From positions 62,001 to 126,000 of the forward strand of contig NZ_JAMZCU010000002.1 in the NCBI RefSeq assembly GCF_024273195.1: a DNA stretch of 64,000 bases. The letters are read 5' to 3'. Shown here piece by piece: positions 9,526-17,927 of this stretch. Position 1 is the stretch's first letter, and every line of letters starts with the position of its first letter. The translations under genes and the position numbers were made by a program. Source of the stretch: Devosia ureilytica (GTDB lineage Bacteria; Pseudomonadota; Alphaproteobacteria; Rhizobiales; Devosiaceae). The notes under the pieces are model-generated. The model searched no databases, was not told the DNA's origin, and saw only the letters and a list, made by a program, of their open reading frames with translations.

Positions 9526-10014
9526 CTAGCCGTCCATCTTGGCGCCCGACACCACTGCATGCAGGTCGATCAGGCCCACCATGCGGCTGTCATGGGTGAC
9601 GATGCCATTGAGCAGTTCGGTGTCGATGGAATTGCCCTCGGGCACATTGTGGATGTCGTCGCGGTTGACCGTGAGAATGTCCGAAACCGCGTCCACCAGG
9701 ATGCCGACCCATTTGTCACCGACGCTCATCACCACCACGACATGGTTCTTGGTGGGCGAGGTCTGACCGTCGCCGAAACGGGCGCGCAGGTCAAAGATCG
9801 GGACGATGGTGCCGCGCAGGTTGATCACCCCGCGCACGAATTCGCGGGTATTGGGCAGCGGGGTGGCACCGTTCCAGGCGCGGATTTCGCGCACCGTGGT
9901 GATTTCCACGCCATAGGTCTGTTCGCCGATCGAAAAGGCGATCAGCTGCAATGTATTCTGTGCCGCAAGGGCCGACTTGTCGCTAACGTCGTCGCGAAGG
10001 CTCAGCGCTTCCAT
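9526..10014 (-). CDS. cheW: CheW chemotaxis coupling protein
   Basis: About 162 aa. This SH3-like adaptor links chemoreceptors to CheA. The conserved CheW signatures LIAFSIGEQTYGVEI, VREI, TPLPN, GVINLRGTIVPIFDLR and VDAVSDIL are all present. The first Met that fits the family is at 10014; an upstream extension of 15 codons is open but unlike CheW. It lies 173 bases downstream of cheA, a larger gap than elsewhere in the operon, and ends at its own terminator. Confidence 0.95.
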   Translation of the reverse strand: MEALSLRDDVSDKSALAAQNTLQLIAFSIGEQTYGVEITTVREIRAWNGATPLPNTREFVRGVINLRGTIVPIFDLRARFGDGQTSPTKNHVVVVMSVGDKWVGILVDAVSDILTVNRDDIHNVPEGNSIDTELLNGIVTHDSRMVGLIDLHAVVSGAKMDG

Positions 10015-10187
10015 CTTACTCGCCTCTTCTGCTGCCCTTTCTGGGCAGCCTTTCCTCATACTAGCGCGTCAACTGACGCCAATTCCTTAACAGCGAACCG
10101 CGCTTTTTGCCTTAGGGGCGGGTTCAACAGAACTGGCCCCCTATTTGGTCCTCGGACTTGATCCGTGGACCGAAAGCGCGACCAGCC

Positions 10188-12521
10188 CTAGGCCGCGTTC
10201 TGGTGCAGATGCGTGGTGCGCAACCCCTGCACGTCCACGATCAGCGCCACATTGCCATCGCCCAGGATGGTACCGCCGGCGATGCCTTCGACACGCTCGA
10301 AGTTCTCTTCCAGCGACTTGATGACCACCTGCTGCTGGCCGATGATGTCGTCCACCACCAGCGCAACCTTCTGGCTGCCCTCGGTTTCGCATAACACCAC
10401 GAACTGGTCGGTCTCCTGCACCTGGGTGGCAAGGCCAAAGCGCTGGCCCAGGTCGATGACCTGCACATATTCGCCCCGCACCTGCAGCACCCGGCCACCG
10501 GAGGGCACGCGCTCGAAGCTGGCGCGCGAGCACTGCATGGTTTCAACGATCGAGGAGAGCGGCACCACATAGGGGCTGTCGCCAACCTTGACCAGCATCA
10601 CGTCGAGCACCGCCAGGGTCAGTGGCAGGCGCAAGGTCATGCGCGTGCCCTTGCCGGTCCAGCTGCGCACATGCACCGAGCCGCCGATTTTCTTGATGTT
10701 GGAGAGCACTACGTCCATGCCGACGCCGCGCCCGGAGATGTCGCTGACTTCGCTGGCCGTCGAAAAGCCGGGCGCAAAGATCAGCTGGTCGATCTGCTCA
10801 TCGGTCGGATTGACGTCGGGCGCCACGACGCCCTTGTCGCGGGCCACCTGCAGCACACGCTCGCGGTTGATGCCGCCGCCATCGTCCTCGACGATGATCA
10901 GGATATTGCCGCCAGCCTGCTCGGCCGAAAGGCGAATGGTGCCCGTCTCGGACTTGCCGCTGGCCAGCCGCTTTTCCGGGATCTCGATACCATGGTCGGC
11001 CGAATTGCGGATCATATGGGTCAGCGGATCGCTCAATTGCTCGATCACCGTCTTGTCGATTTCGGTGTTCTCGCCAATGGTCTCGAGCTTGATCTTTTTC
11101 GATGTCTTGGTCGCCAGCTCGCGCACCAGGCGCGGCATACGCGAAAACACCGATTTGACCGGCTGGGCGCGAATGGCCATCACCGAATCCTGCAGCCCGC
11201 GCGTGGTTTGCGCCAGCACTTCCAGGCCACGCACCAGTTCGGTGTAGCGGGCGCGCAGCGTCTCATCCATCTGCTGGGTCAGCATGGACTGGGTGATCAC
11301 CAGTTCGCCCACCATGTTGACGACGCGGTCCACCTTGTCGAGATCGACGCGGATCGACTGCACGCCAACGCTGCGTCCGCCGCCTTCCTCGCTCTCGCCA
11401 CCACCCGCAGCCGGCGCAGCCTTGGCGACGGGCGGCTTGGGCGCCGGGGGCGGGGCCGCCGGCATGATCTCTTCGGCCAGCGCTGCAAAGCTCAGCACCG
11501 GAGCTTCTTCAAAACTGTCCTGGGCACCAACCGGGCCGGCCGGCGGCTCGGGGATAAAGTCGGCCAGCGGCGCCACCGGCTCCTGCGGATTGGCCACTTC
11601 CTCTTCGGTCAGCGCCAGAAGGCTCGAAAGGTCCGGCTCGGCGTCCGCAACAGCCGGGGCCGGCGCTTCGGAAATGTCAAAACCAATGTCGGCAAGGCTG
11701 GGCACCATGCCGGCCTGGGCAATAATGATATCGCAGTCGCCATCGACGAACTCGAACACTTCGCGGATCGAGACTTCGCTAAGGCCCGGCGACACCAGGG
11801 TGATTTCCCAGGAGCAATAGACGGCAAAGGGCTCGAAATCGGAAAGCGGGGGCACATCGCCCAGAACGGCGCGCACACTCATCGTGCCCAGCGCCGCCAG
11901 CTCGCGGAACAGCAGCAGCGGGTCATTGGCCCGGGCGTAGAGGGCGCGATGCGGGGTGAAGCGGATTTCCCACTGGCCCTCGGCAGCCGCCATCGGGGCG
12001 CTTTCGAACACGTCTTCCACCGGCGCTTCGCCCTCTGCCATCGAGCCGCCCAGATTGACCATGACCGGGGTGAAGTCGATGTCGAAATCATCCATCATTT
12101 CGCCGTCGGCATCGGCGTCGTCATCGCCACCGGTCTCACCGCGGGCCAGGGCGTCAAAACGCGCCTTCTCTTCGGCGCCGTAATCGACAGGCAGGGCCTC
12201 GCCCGACTGGGCCGCATTGACGTGATCAGCGACGATGTCATTGGCCCGGATGCACAGGACCACCACGTCGTCGGTCAGTTCGACCCGGCCATCACGCACA
12301 TAGTCGAGCAGGGTTTCATAGGCATGGGCAAAGCCCACCAGCGCTGAAAAGCCGAAGGCCCCGGCGCCACCCTTGATCGAGTGGATGGCACGGAACACCG
12401 CATTGAGCCGGTCGGCGCCACGCTCGCCCTCCTCGATGACGGCAAACTGCTCCTCCAGCTCGGTCAGAAGCTCGGAGCATTCGTCGAAATAGGTGGCCTT
12501 GAAGTCGTCGAGATCGCTCAT
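10188..12521 (-). CDS. cheA: CheA chemotaxis histidine kinase
   Basis: Central kinase of 777 aa. The P1 HPt domain carries the phosphorylatable His47 in AIHSIKGGAGAFGF. A response-regulator-binding (P2-like) domain occupies about residues 170-280, followed by an Ala/Pro-rich linker. The P3 dimerisation helices are around DLDKVDRVVNMVGELVITQS. The P4 ATPase shows the N box (HMIRNSADHGIE), G1 (VEDDGGGIN) and G2 (SGRGVGMDVV). The C-terminal P5 CheW-like domain contains LAVLDVMLVKVG and QVIDLGQRFG. All catalytic boxes are intact. It lies 37 bases downstream of a CheY gene. Confidence 0.97.
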   Translation of the reverse strand: MSDLDDFKATYFDECSELLTELEEQFAVIEEGERGADRLNAVFRAIHSIKGGAGAFGFSALVGFAHAYETLLDYVRDGRVELTDDVVVLCIRANDIVADHVNAAQSGEALPVDYGAEEKARFDALARGETGGDDDADADGEMMDDFDIDFTPVMVNLGGSMAEGEAPVEDVFESAPMAAAEGQWEIRFTPHRALYARANDPLLLFRELAALGTMSVRAVLGDVPPLSDFEPFAVYCSWEITLVSPGLSEVSIREVFEFVDGDCDIIIAQAGMVPSLADIGFDISEAPAPAVADAEPDLSSLLALTEEEVANPQEPVAPLADFIPEPPAGPVGAQDSFEEAPVLSFAALAEEIMPAAPPPAPKPPVAKAAPAAGGGESEEGGGRSVGVQSIRVDLDKVDRVVNMVGELVITQSMLTQQMDETLRARYTELVRGLEVLAQTTRGLQDSVMAIRAQPVKSVFSRMPRLVRELATKTSKKIKLETIGENTEIDKTVIEQLSDPLTHMIRNSADHGIEIPEKRLASGKSETGTIRLSAEQAGGNILIIVEDDGGGINRERVLQVARDKGVVAPDVNPTDEQIDQLIFAPGFSTASEVSDISGRGVGMDVVLSNIKKIGGSVHVRSWTGKGTRMTLRLPLTLAVLDVMLVKVGDSPYVVPLSSIVETMQCSRASFERVPSGGRVLQVRGEYVQVIDLGQRFGLATQVQETDQFVVLCETEGSQKVALVVDDIIGQQQVVIKSLEENFERVEGIAGGTILGDGNVALIVDVQGLRTTHLHQNAA

Positions 12522-12558
12522 GCTTAGGCTTCCAACCCTTCTGGGTCTGCTTTGGGTT

Positions 12559-12924
12559 TTAGTGAACGACGCGGTGGATGACCGAGATCAGCTTTTCCGG
12601 GTCAAAAGGCTTGACGATCCAGCCGGTGCCGCCGGCGGCCTTGCCCTGGTCGCGCTTGTCCTGGCTGGTTTCGGTGGTGAGGATCAGGATGGGCAGCGAA
12701 TTGTGCTGTCCGGTGGCCCGGACATTCTTGATGAACTCGATGCCATCCATCACCGGCATGTTGATGTCGGTAATCACGACATCCACGTCCTGTGCCTTGA
12801 GCATGTCCAGGCCCTGCTTGCCGTCCTCGGCCTGCAGCACCTCAAATCCGGCATTGCTCAGCGTATGGTGCAGCATGGCCAGAATGGTCCGCGAATCATC
12901 GACTGTGAGTACGCGCAGCGTCAT
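12559..12924 (-). CDS. cheY: CheY-type response regulator (cheA-proximal)
   Basis: A 121-aa single receiver domain. The acidic residues are in LTVDDSRTI, the phospho-Asp in VVITDINMPVMDG, the Thr/Ser switch in LTTETSQ and the Lys in WIVKPFDP. It overlaps the STAS gene by four bases (ATGA) and precedes cheA by 37 bases, so the three proteins are probably made in fixed proportion. In alphaproteobacteria with two CheY proteins, one commonly drives the motor and the other acts as a phosphate sink. Confidence 0.94.
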   Translation of the reverse strand: MTLRVLTVDDSRTILAMLHHTLSNAGFEVLQAEDGKQGLDMLKAQDVDVVITDINMPVMDGIEFIKNVRATGQHNSLPILILTTETSQDKRDQGKAAGGTGWIVKPFDPEKLISVIHRVVH

Positions 12925-13211
12925 AGTTTCATCATCCCCGAAAACTGGGCGGAAAGGCCCAGTCGCTCGATCGCGGCACTCATGGCCGCGCTCGGCGATT
13001 CAATGGTAAAATCAAAATGGTGGCGCCGGGCGGTCTCGGCGGCGCTCAGCAACAGCAGGAGCGCATTGGTGGACACCCGCTCCACGGCGCCGGCCTCGAC
13101 CGTCACCGCCCCGTCTTCGAGCGCGTCGATCAACTGGTCGCGGATGCCATCGATCGCGTCGAGGTCGCTGACCTCAGGCAAGGCGACCGTCTGCTTGGTT
13201 TGCTTGGCCAT
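12921..13211 (-). CDS. STAS-domain protein of the chemotaxis operon
   Basis: A 96-aa STAS domain protein (anti-sigma-factor-antagonist fold). The central VERVSTNALLLLLSAAETAR segment matches the STAS phosphosite helix, with Ser/Thr where antagonists are phosphorylated. It is the first gene of the STAS-cheY-cheA-cheW operon. STAS proteins open several alphaproteobacterial che operons; their exact role there is poorly defined, with CheS-like assistance to CheY dephosphorylation being one possibility. Nothing in the sequence identifies a cognate anti-sigma factor. Confidence 0.82.
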   Translation of the reverse strand: MAKQTKQTVALPEVSDLDAIDGIRDQLIDALEDGAVTVEAGAVERVSTNALLLLLSAAETARRHHFDFTIESPSAAMSAAIERLGLSAQFSGMMKL

Positions 13212-13296
13212 GTTCGTAAGGGAGCCCCCCGGGAGTCTTCTCCAAGGGGCATATTCGGCGCGAACGGTTTAAGAAGTGCTAACTATGAAGCGTCCC

Positions 13297-13985
13297 ATCG
13301 GGGCCGGGCGCGCCAGTGGCGCGACCGGAGCGAAATAGGCCATGAGAGCTACGCTCGAATGGCTGGGCCGCCAGAACGGGGCCAAGCGCCCCAGTGGGGC
13401 GATTGGAGGCACATAGGCCCGAAGACTTCGCCGGCGAGCCGCTGGACCCGCGGCTCCGGTGGAGCCGATTGAGCCACGAAGGCCAGGCGAGCTACGCTCG
13501 CAGGGCTGGGCCGCCAGACCGGGGCCAGGCGCCCCAGTGGGGCGATTGGAGGCACATAGGCCCGAAGACTTCGCCGGCGATCCGCAGGACAAGCGGCTCC
13601 GGTGGAGCCGATTGAGCCAAGAAGGCCATGAGAGCTACGCTCGCAGGGCTGGGCCGCCAGAACGGGGCCAGGCGCCCCAGTGGGGCGATTGGAGGCACAT
13701 AGGCCCGAAGACTTCGCCGGCGATCCGCAGGACAAGCGGCTCCGGTGGAGCCGATTGAGCCAAGAAGGCCATGAGAGCTACGCTCGCAGGGCTGGGCCGC
13801 CAGAACGGGGCCAGGCGCCCCAGTGGGGCGATTGGAGGCACATAGGCCCGAAGACTTCGCCGGCGATCCGCAGGACAAGCGGCTCCTGTGGAGCCGGTTG
13901 AGCCAAGAAGGCCATGAGAGCTACGTTCGAATGGCGGCTCGCAGGGCTGGGCCATAATCGGGGCCGGGCGCGCCGGTGGCCGCAC
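13297..13985. repeat. 143-bp tandem repeat array built from paired hairpins
   Basis: Four consecutive units start at about 13363, 13506, 13649 and 13792. The middle units are nearly identical and the outer ones diverge. The array is bracketed by two related sequences beginning TCGGGGCCGGGCGCGCC (13298 and 13958). Each unit holds two perfect hairpins, CGCCCC-AGT-GGGGCG and CGGCTCC-GGT-GGAGCCG, plus a conserved segment starting GCCATGAGAGCTACGCTCG. The left boundary adds a CGCGCC-AGT-GGCGCG hairpin (13309-13323) and a complete second hairpin (13339-13363). The array fills most of the 869 bases between the che operon start and the next gene. Open frames across it are shifted copies of each other and are not credible genes. 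Confidence 0.85.
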
Positions 13986-14080
13986 GAATGGCAGGGCGCC
14001 GACAAATCGAACTTCCGAGAAATCCTTGCCCCCAACGGCCAGCGGCGGTATCGCATGCCCATCAGCGAACTGGACCCGCC

Positions 14081-15394
14081 ATGCCCACCAGAATTGCCCT
14101 CACCGGCCTTGCCCGCGACCTCGCCCAACGTGCCGAACAAGGCAAGACCATTCGCGTGGGCGTCATCGGCTCGGGCGAGATGGGCACTGATCTGGTCACC
14201 CAGATGAGCCTGATGACCGGCATTGAAATGGCGGCCATTGCCACGCGCCGGCCCCATACCGCGCTCGATGCCATGACCATTGCCTATGGCGAGGATTCCA
14301 TGGGCAGGGTCGTCGACACGCCCAGCGCCGCCACCGCCGCCATCGAAGCGGGCAAGATCGCCATCACCTCGGCCGAAACCCTGGTCACCACCCCCAATAT
14401 CGACGTCGTCATCGACGCCACCGGCAAGCCGGGCGTCGCGGCCGACTATGACCTCATGGCCATGGAACACGGCAAGCATCTGGTGATGATGAATGTCGAG
14501 GCCGACGTCACCATCGGCCCCTATTTGAAGGCCCAGGCCGACCGCCTCGGCGTCGTCTATTCGGTCGGCGCCGGCGACGAACCCAGCTCATGCATGGAGC
14601 TGATCGAATTTGTCTCCGCCCTCGGCCTCGACATCGTCGCCGCCGGCAAGGGCAAGAACAATCCGCTCAAGCACGACGCCGTGCCCGACGATTATCGGGA
14701 AGAGGCAACCCGCCGCAACATGAACCCGCGCATGCTGGTCGAGTTCGTCGACGGGTCGAAAACCGCCGTCGAAATGACCGCCATTGCCAATGCCACGGGC
14801 CTCCTGCCCGACGTGCCCGGCATGCACGGCCCGGCCGCCCATCGCGACGACATGGCCAAGGTGCTCATTCCCAAGGCCGATGGCGGCATTCTCAATTCCT
14901 CGGGCGTCGTCGACTTCACCGTGGGCAAGGGCGTCGCGCCCGGCGTTTTCGTCATCGTCAAGGCCACCCATCCGCGCATCATCGAGCGCATGGATGATCT
15001 TCATATCGGCCATGGGCCCTATTACGGCTTCTTCCGCCCCTATCACCTGACGAGCCTTGAAGTGCCGCTCACCTGCGCCCGCATCATGCTCACCGGCAGG
15101 CCCGACATGGTGCCACTACCCCGCCCGGTGGCCGAGGTCTGCGCCGTCGCCAAGCGCGACCTCAAGCCCGGCGAAGCGCTCGATGCCATCGGCGAAACCT
15201 GCTACCGCTCCTACGCCATGACCGTCACCGACGCCCGCGCTGCCGGCGCCTGGCCCGTGGGCCTCCTCGAAGGCGGCAAGGTCACCGCTGCGATCAAGAA
15301 GGGCGAACTGCTCACCCGCGCCAATGCCCTGCCCGATGTCACCACCCGGCTCTTTGCGCTACGGCAGGAGCAGGACAAAATGCTCGGGTATTGA
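14081..15394 (+). CDS. SAF-domain NAD(P)-dependent oxidoreductase (homoserine dehydrogenase-like)
   Basis: A 437-aa protein of the COG4091 family. An N-terminal Rossmann domain begins with RVGVIGSGEMGTDLV (about residues 25-39). A homoserine-dehydrogenase-like catalytic region follows, including VIDATGKPG, AGDEPSSCMELIEF and KGKNNPLKHDA, and a C-terminal SAF domain lies around KRDLKPGEALDAIGETCYRS. The physiological substrate is not evident; relatives are often misnamed flagellar FlgA because of the SAF domain. I chose the ATG at 14081, where homology begins; 35 upstream codons are open but run into repeat DNA. The next gene converges on it. Confidence 0.88.
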   Translation: MPTRIALTGLARDLAQRAEQGKTIRVGVIGSGEMGTDLVTQMSLMTGIEMAAIATRRPHTALDAMTIAYGEDSMGRVVDTPSAATAAIEAGKIAITSAETLVTTPNIDVVIDATGKPGVAADYDLMAMEHGKHLVMMNVEADVTIGPYLKAQADRLGVVYSVGAGDEPSSCMELIEFVSALGLDIVAAGKGKNNPLKHDAVPDDYREEATRRNMNPRMLVEFVDGSKTAVEMTAIANATGLLPDVPGMHGPAAHRDDMAKVLIPKADGGILNSSGVVDFTVGKGVAPGVFVIVKATHPRIIERMDDLHIGHGPYYGFFRPYHLTSLEVPLTCARIMLTGRPDMVPLPRPVAEVCAVAKRDLKPGEALDAIGETCYRSYAMTVTDARAAGAWPVGLLEGGKVTAAIKKGELLTRANALPDVTTRLFALRQEQDKMLGY

Positions 15395-15416
15395 ACCACC
15401 AACAATCCCCCGCCCC

Positions 15417-15938
15417 TCACTCCTTCTCGATTTCCTCGGCCAGCGGCAGCGGATAGCGGCGGCGCGGCGGCAGGCGGTGAATGACCATGCCCAGCACCAC
15501 CAGCAGCGTGCAGGCCAGCAGCAGCACCAAAAAGAGCGTCAACCCATCCACCTTCGCACCATAGGCGAGCAGTGGCACCGCTGCTGCGGGCGGATGGGTC
15601 ACCCGCAACACCAGCATGATGAGCATGACCAGGCCCACGCACAGCGTCGCCAGCCACCACGGCTCGGGCACCACCGACATGGCCAGCACCGCCAGCACGC
15701 TGCCGATGAAATAGCCGGCGAAAATGTTGATCGGCTGCGCATTGGGGGAGTCGGGCTGGCCAAAGATCACCAGCGCAGTCGGCCCCAGTGGCGCCAGCAG
15801 CAAGGGCAGCCCCGTCACCGCCGACAAGTAACCGATCAGCGTCACCGCCGCGCCGGTCGCGGCCGCCGATTTGGCGTGGACCCGCCAATCGTGGCGCGGT
15901 TCGTGCCGGGCGATAAAGCGCGCTATCAGCTTGTGCAT
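15417..15938 (-). CDS. HPP-family integral membrane protein
   Basis: About 173 aa. Four to five hydrophobic segments carry the HPP-family signatures LLAPLGPTALVIFGQPDSPNAQP and RVTHPPAAA, and the C terminus is charged (PLAEEIEKE). Some HPP proteins have been linked to nitrite transport in plastids and cyanobacteria, but no partner here supports a particular substrate. The start at 15938 has AGG close upstream. It lies 73 bases downstream of the MDR oxidoreductase on the same strand and converges with the dehydrogenase gene. Confidence 0.85.
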   Translation of the reverse strand: MHKLIARFIARHEPRHDWRVHAKSAAATGAAVTLIGYLSAVTGLPLLLAPLGPTALVIFGQPDSPNAQPINIFAGYFIGSVLAVLAMSVVPEPWWLATLCVGLVMLIMLVLRVTHPPAAAVPLLAYGAKVDGLTLFLVLLLACTLLVVLGMVIHRLPPRRRYPLPLAEEIEKE

Positions 15939-16011
15939 GGCAAGGCCTGACGAAAAAGGGTCCGCCCATATAGGCAGACCCTGGAGCATCTGACAGCCTG
16001 TCGGCCCGAAT

Positions 16012-16983
16012 TTATCGGCCGCGCAGGGCGATCTTGCCATTGCGGCCGGGCGCATCGCTGGCCGCAACCGCCTGCGCCACATCCGCCAGATCATAGCTGG
16101 CCTCAATCGGCATCTTGAGCCTGCCGGCGGCAGCGTCGGCAATCAGCTCCCCAAGCAATTGGCCGATCCGCTCCGGCCTGACCGGCGGATTGGCACCCCA
16201 GAACCCCTTGATGGTCATTCCGCGGAACAACAGGTCGCCCGCCGGGATTTTGAGAGGTCGTCCGGTCATGGCGCCAAAGCTGATCAGCTCGGCCCCATCG
16301 GCAAGGATGCTGAGGAGTTGAGTGGCGCCGTCCCCGCCCAGCGATTCGATCCCGCGCACAATCGGCGCGCCGCCGGTCACCGCGCGCACCGTGTCCTGCC
16401 AACCCTCGCCGTCTGTCGCAACGACATTGGCAAAGCCCAGCTCCGCCATTTCAGCGACGGCCTCGGCGCGGCGCACCAGGCCCAGCACATTGATGCCGAG
16501 GTCGGCGCCATATTGCGCCACCAGCCGGCCCACCGCCCCATTGGCCGCATTGAGGGCAATCCACTGCCCGGCCGTAACCCCGAGCGTATCAAGCAGCATC
16601 TTGGCGCTCAGCGGCATGGATACCAGTTGGCACGCCGTGGCGTCATCCACGCTCTCGGGCACTGGCACGAGCCGCCGGGCGTCCGCGAGATAGTAATCGG
16701 CCCAGGTGTCCTGCGCCCCGCCGGCGACGCGCTGCCCGATCTGGAGATGGCTGACACCCTCGCCCAATGCCTCCACCACGCCCACCGCCTCGGTGCCCGC
16801 ACCGGCCGGCAGCGTCGGCTTGAACCCATATTGGCCCGCAATCGTCATCAGGTCGTGATTGTGTATGGGCGAGAGCACCATGCGCACCAGCACCTGGCCT
16901 GCACCCGGCTGCGGCCGCTCTGCCTGTTGGGTGGACAGAACTTTTTCCGGTGTGCCGAACTGTGAATATACCGCGCGCTGCAT
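16012..16983 (-). CDS. MDR-family zinc-type alcohol dehydrogenase / quinone oxidoreductase
   Basis: About 323 aa, medium-chain dehydrogenase/reductase. The N-terminal GroES-like domain contains LSPIHNHDLMTIAGQYG and PAGAGTEAVGVVEALG. The Rossmann domain contains AANGAVGRLVAQYGADLG. Structural-zinc cysteines are absent, as in quinone oxidoreductase and enoyl reductase branches. The ATG at 16983 has GGAG six bases upstream; two in-frame ATGs further up lack a ribosome binding site. It diverges from the siderophore-interacting protein gene with a palindromic operator between them, so it may share iron control. Confidence 0.85.
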   Translation of the reverse strand: MQRAVYSQFGTPEKVLSTQQAERPQPGAGQVLVRMVLSPIHNHDLMTIAGQYGFKPTLPAGAGTEAVGVVEALGEGVSHLQIGQRVAGGAQDTWADYYLADARRLVPVPESVDDATACQLVSMPLSAKMLLDTLGVTAGQWIALNAANGAVGRLVAQYGADLGINVLGLVRRAEAVAEMAELGFANVVATDGEGWQDTVRAVTGGAPIVRGIESLGGDGATQLLSILADGAELISFGAMTGRPLKIPAGDLLFRGMTIKGFWGANPPVRPERIGQLLGELIADAAAGRLKMPIEASYDLADVAQAVAASDAPGRNGKIALRGR

Positions 16984-17068
16984 GCCAGTCTCCATTGTCA
17001 TTGAGCCGCAGAGATAGGGTGATTGACGCATAGGTCAAGCTTGCAATCGCCACCGCGCGCCGATAATA

Positions 17069-17087
17069 CCTGATTACGCTAATCAGG
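17069..17087. promoter_or_regulatory. 19-bp palindromic operator, RirA/IRO-type candidate
   Basis: Perfect 8-bp arms (CCTGATTA and TAATCAGG) flank CGC. The arms embed TGA-N9-TCA, the IRO-box core used by the rhizobial iron regulator RirA. It lies 7 bases upstream of the siderophore-interacting protein start and about 85 bases upstream of the divergent oxidoreductase start, so bound protein could block both. Confidence 0.6.
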
Positions 17088-17094
17088 ATTAACC

Positions 17095-17904
17095 ATGACC
17101 GAAACCGCAAATGATCCCCGCGCCATCCAGCGCCAGCGCTACGACACCCGGATGCGCCTGCTCACGGTTATCGGCATTACCGACATCACCCCCCTGATGC
17201 GCCGCATCCGTCTTGATGGGGACATGGAGGGCTTTGCCTCGCTCGGCCATGCCGACCACATCAAGGCATTTTTCTTTGCCCCAGGGGTGACGCCCGAGCT
17301 GCCGCCCATCGGACCCAATGGCGCAGAGTTCAAGCCCGGCACCCGCCCCGAAATGCGTGACTATACCCCGCGCTACTGGAGCGTTGAGGAAGGCTGGATC
17401 GACCTCGATTTCGTGCTGCATGGCGATGGCCCCGCCTCGGGCTGGGCCGCCTCAGCCAGTCTTGGCAGCACCCTCGTCATCGGCGGCCCGCGCGGCTCGC
17501 AAATCGTGTCCATGGCCTTTGACTGGTACCTGCTGGCCGGCGACGAAACTGCCCTGCCCGCCATCGGCCGCCGCATCGAAGAACTGCCCGCCAGCGCTCC
17601 GGTCCTTGCTGTCATCGAAGTCGAGAACGCGGCTGAGGAGCAGGCTTTCGAGACCAGCGCCGACCTCACGCTCATCTATGTCCACCGCAATGGCGCCGCC
17701 CCCGGCACCACCAGCCTCGTGCTCGACGCCATCGCCGCGACTGCCTTCCCGTCCGGCGACGCCTATGCCTATGTCGCCGGCGAAGTGAACATGTCCCGCG
17801 CCGTAAAGGCCCACCTTCTCGACCAGCGCGGCTTCAACCCCCAATGGGTCAAGGCCGCCGGCTACTGGCATGTCGGCGTCCCCGATGCCCACGAGGATCA
17901 CTGA
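17095..17904 (+). CDS. Siderophore-interacting protein (ferric-siderophore reductase, ViuB/SIP family)
   Basis: A 269-aa flavin reductase that releases iron from internalised ferric siderophores. The N-terminal FAD domain carries RDYTPRYW (residues 88-95) and HGDGPASGWA, both diagnostic of the SIP family. The C-terminal NAD(P)H domain contains YLLAGDETALPAIGRRIEELP and YAYVAGE. It is a cytoplasmic enzyme with no signal peptide. The adjacent palindrome at 17069-17087 suggests iron repression. Together with the siderophore-binding protein at 8.4-9.4 kb it shows siderophore iron use, although no outer-membrane receptor is present here. Confidence 0.93.
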   Translation: MTETANDPRAIQRQRYDTRMRLLTVIGITDITPLMRRIRLDGDMEGFASLGHADHIKAFFFAPGVTPELPPIGPNGAEFKPGTRPEMRDYTPRYWSVEEGWIDLDFVLHGDGPASGWAASASLGSTLVIGGPRGSQIVSMAFDWYLLAGDETALPAIGRRIEELPASAPVLAVIEVENAAEEQAFETSADLTLIYVHRNGAAPGTTSLVLDAIAATAFPSGDAYAYVAGEVNMSRAVKAHLLDQRGFNPQWVKAAGYWHVGVPDAHEDH

Positions 17905-17927
17905 CTTCGAGGCGGCGGCGCAGCCGC

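Noticed and set aside
10671-12347. Plus-strand open frame of about 558 codons
   Set aside because: It is the antisense shadow of cheA, His/Arg/Gly-rich, with no recognisable domain.
13269-13985. Overlapping open frames within the 143-bp array, and the idea of a CRISPR array
   Set aside because: The frames are the same sequence shifted by 143 bases and encode Pro/Arg/Ser-rich repeats without ribosome binding sites. Units follow each other without unique spacers, and no cas gene is present, so it is not CRISPR.
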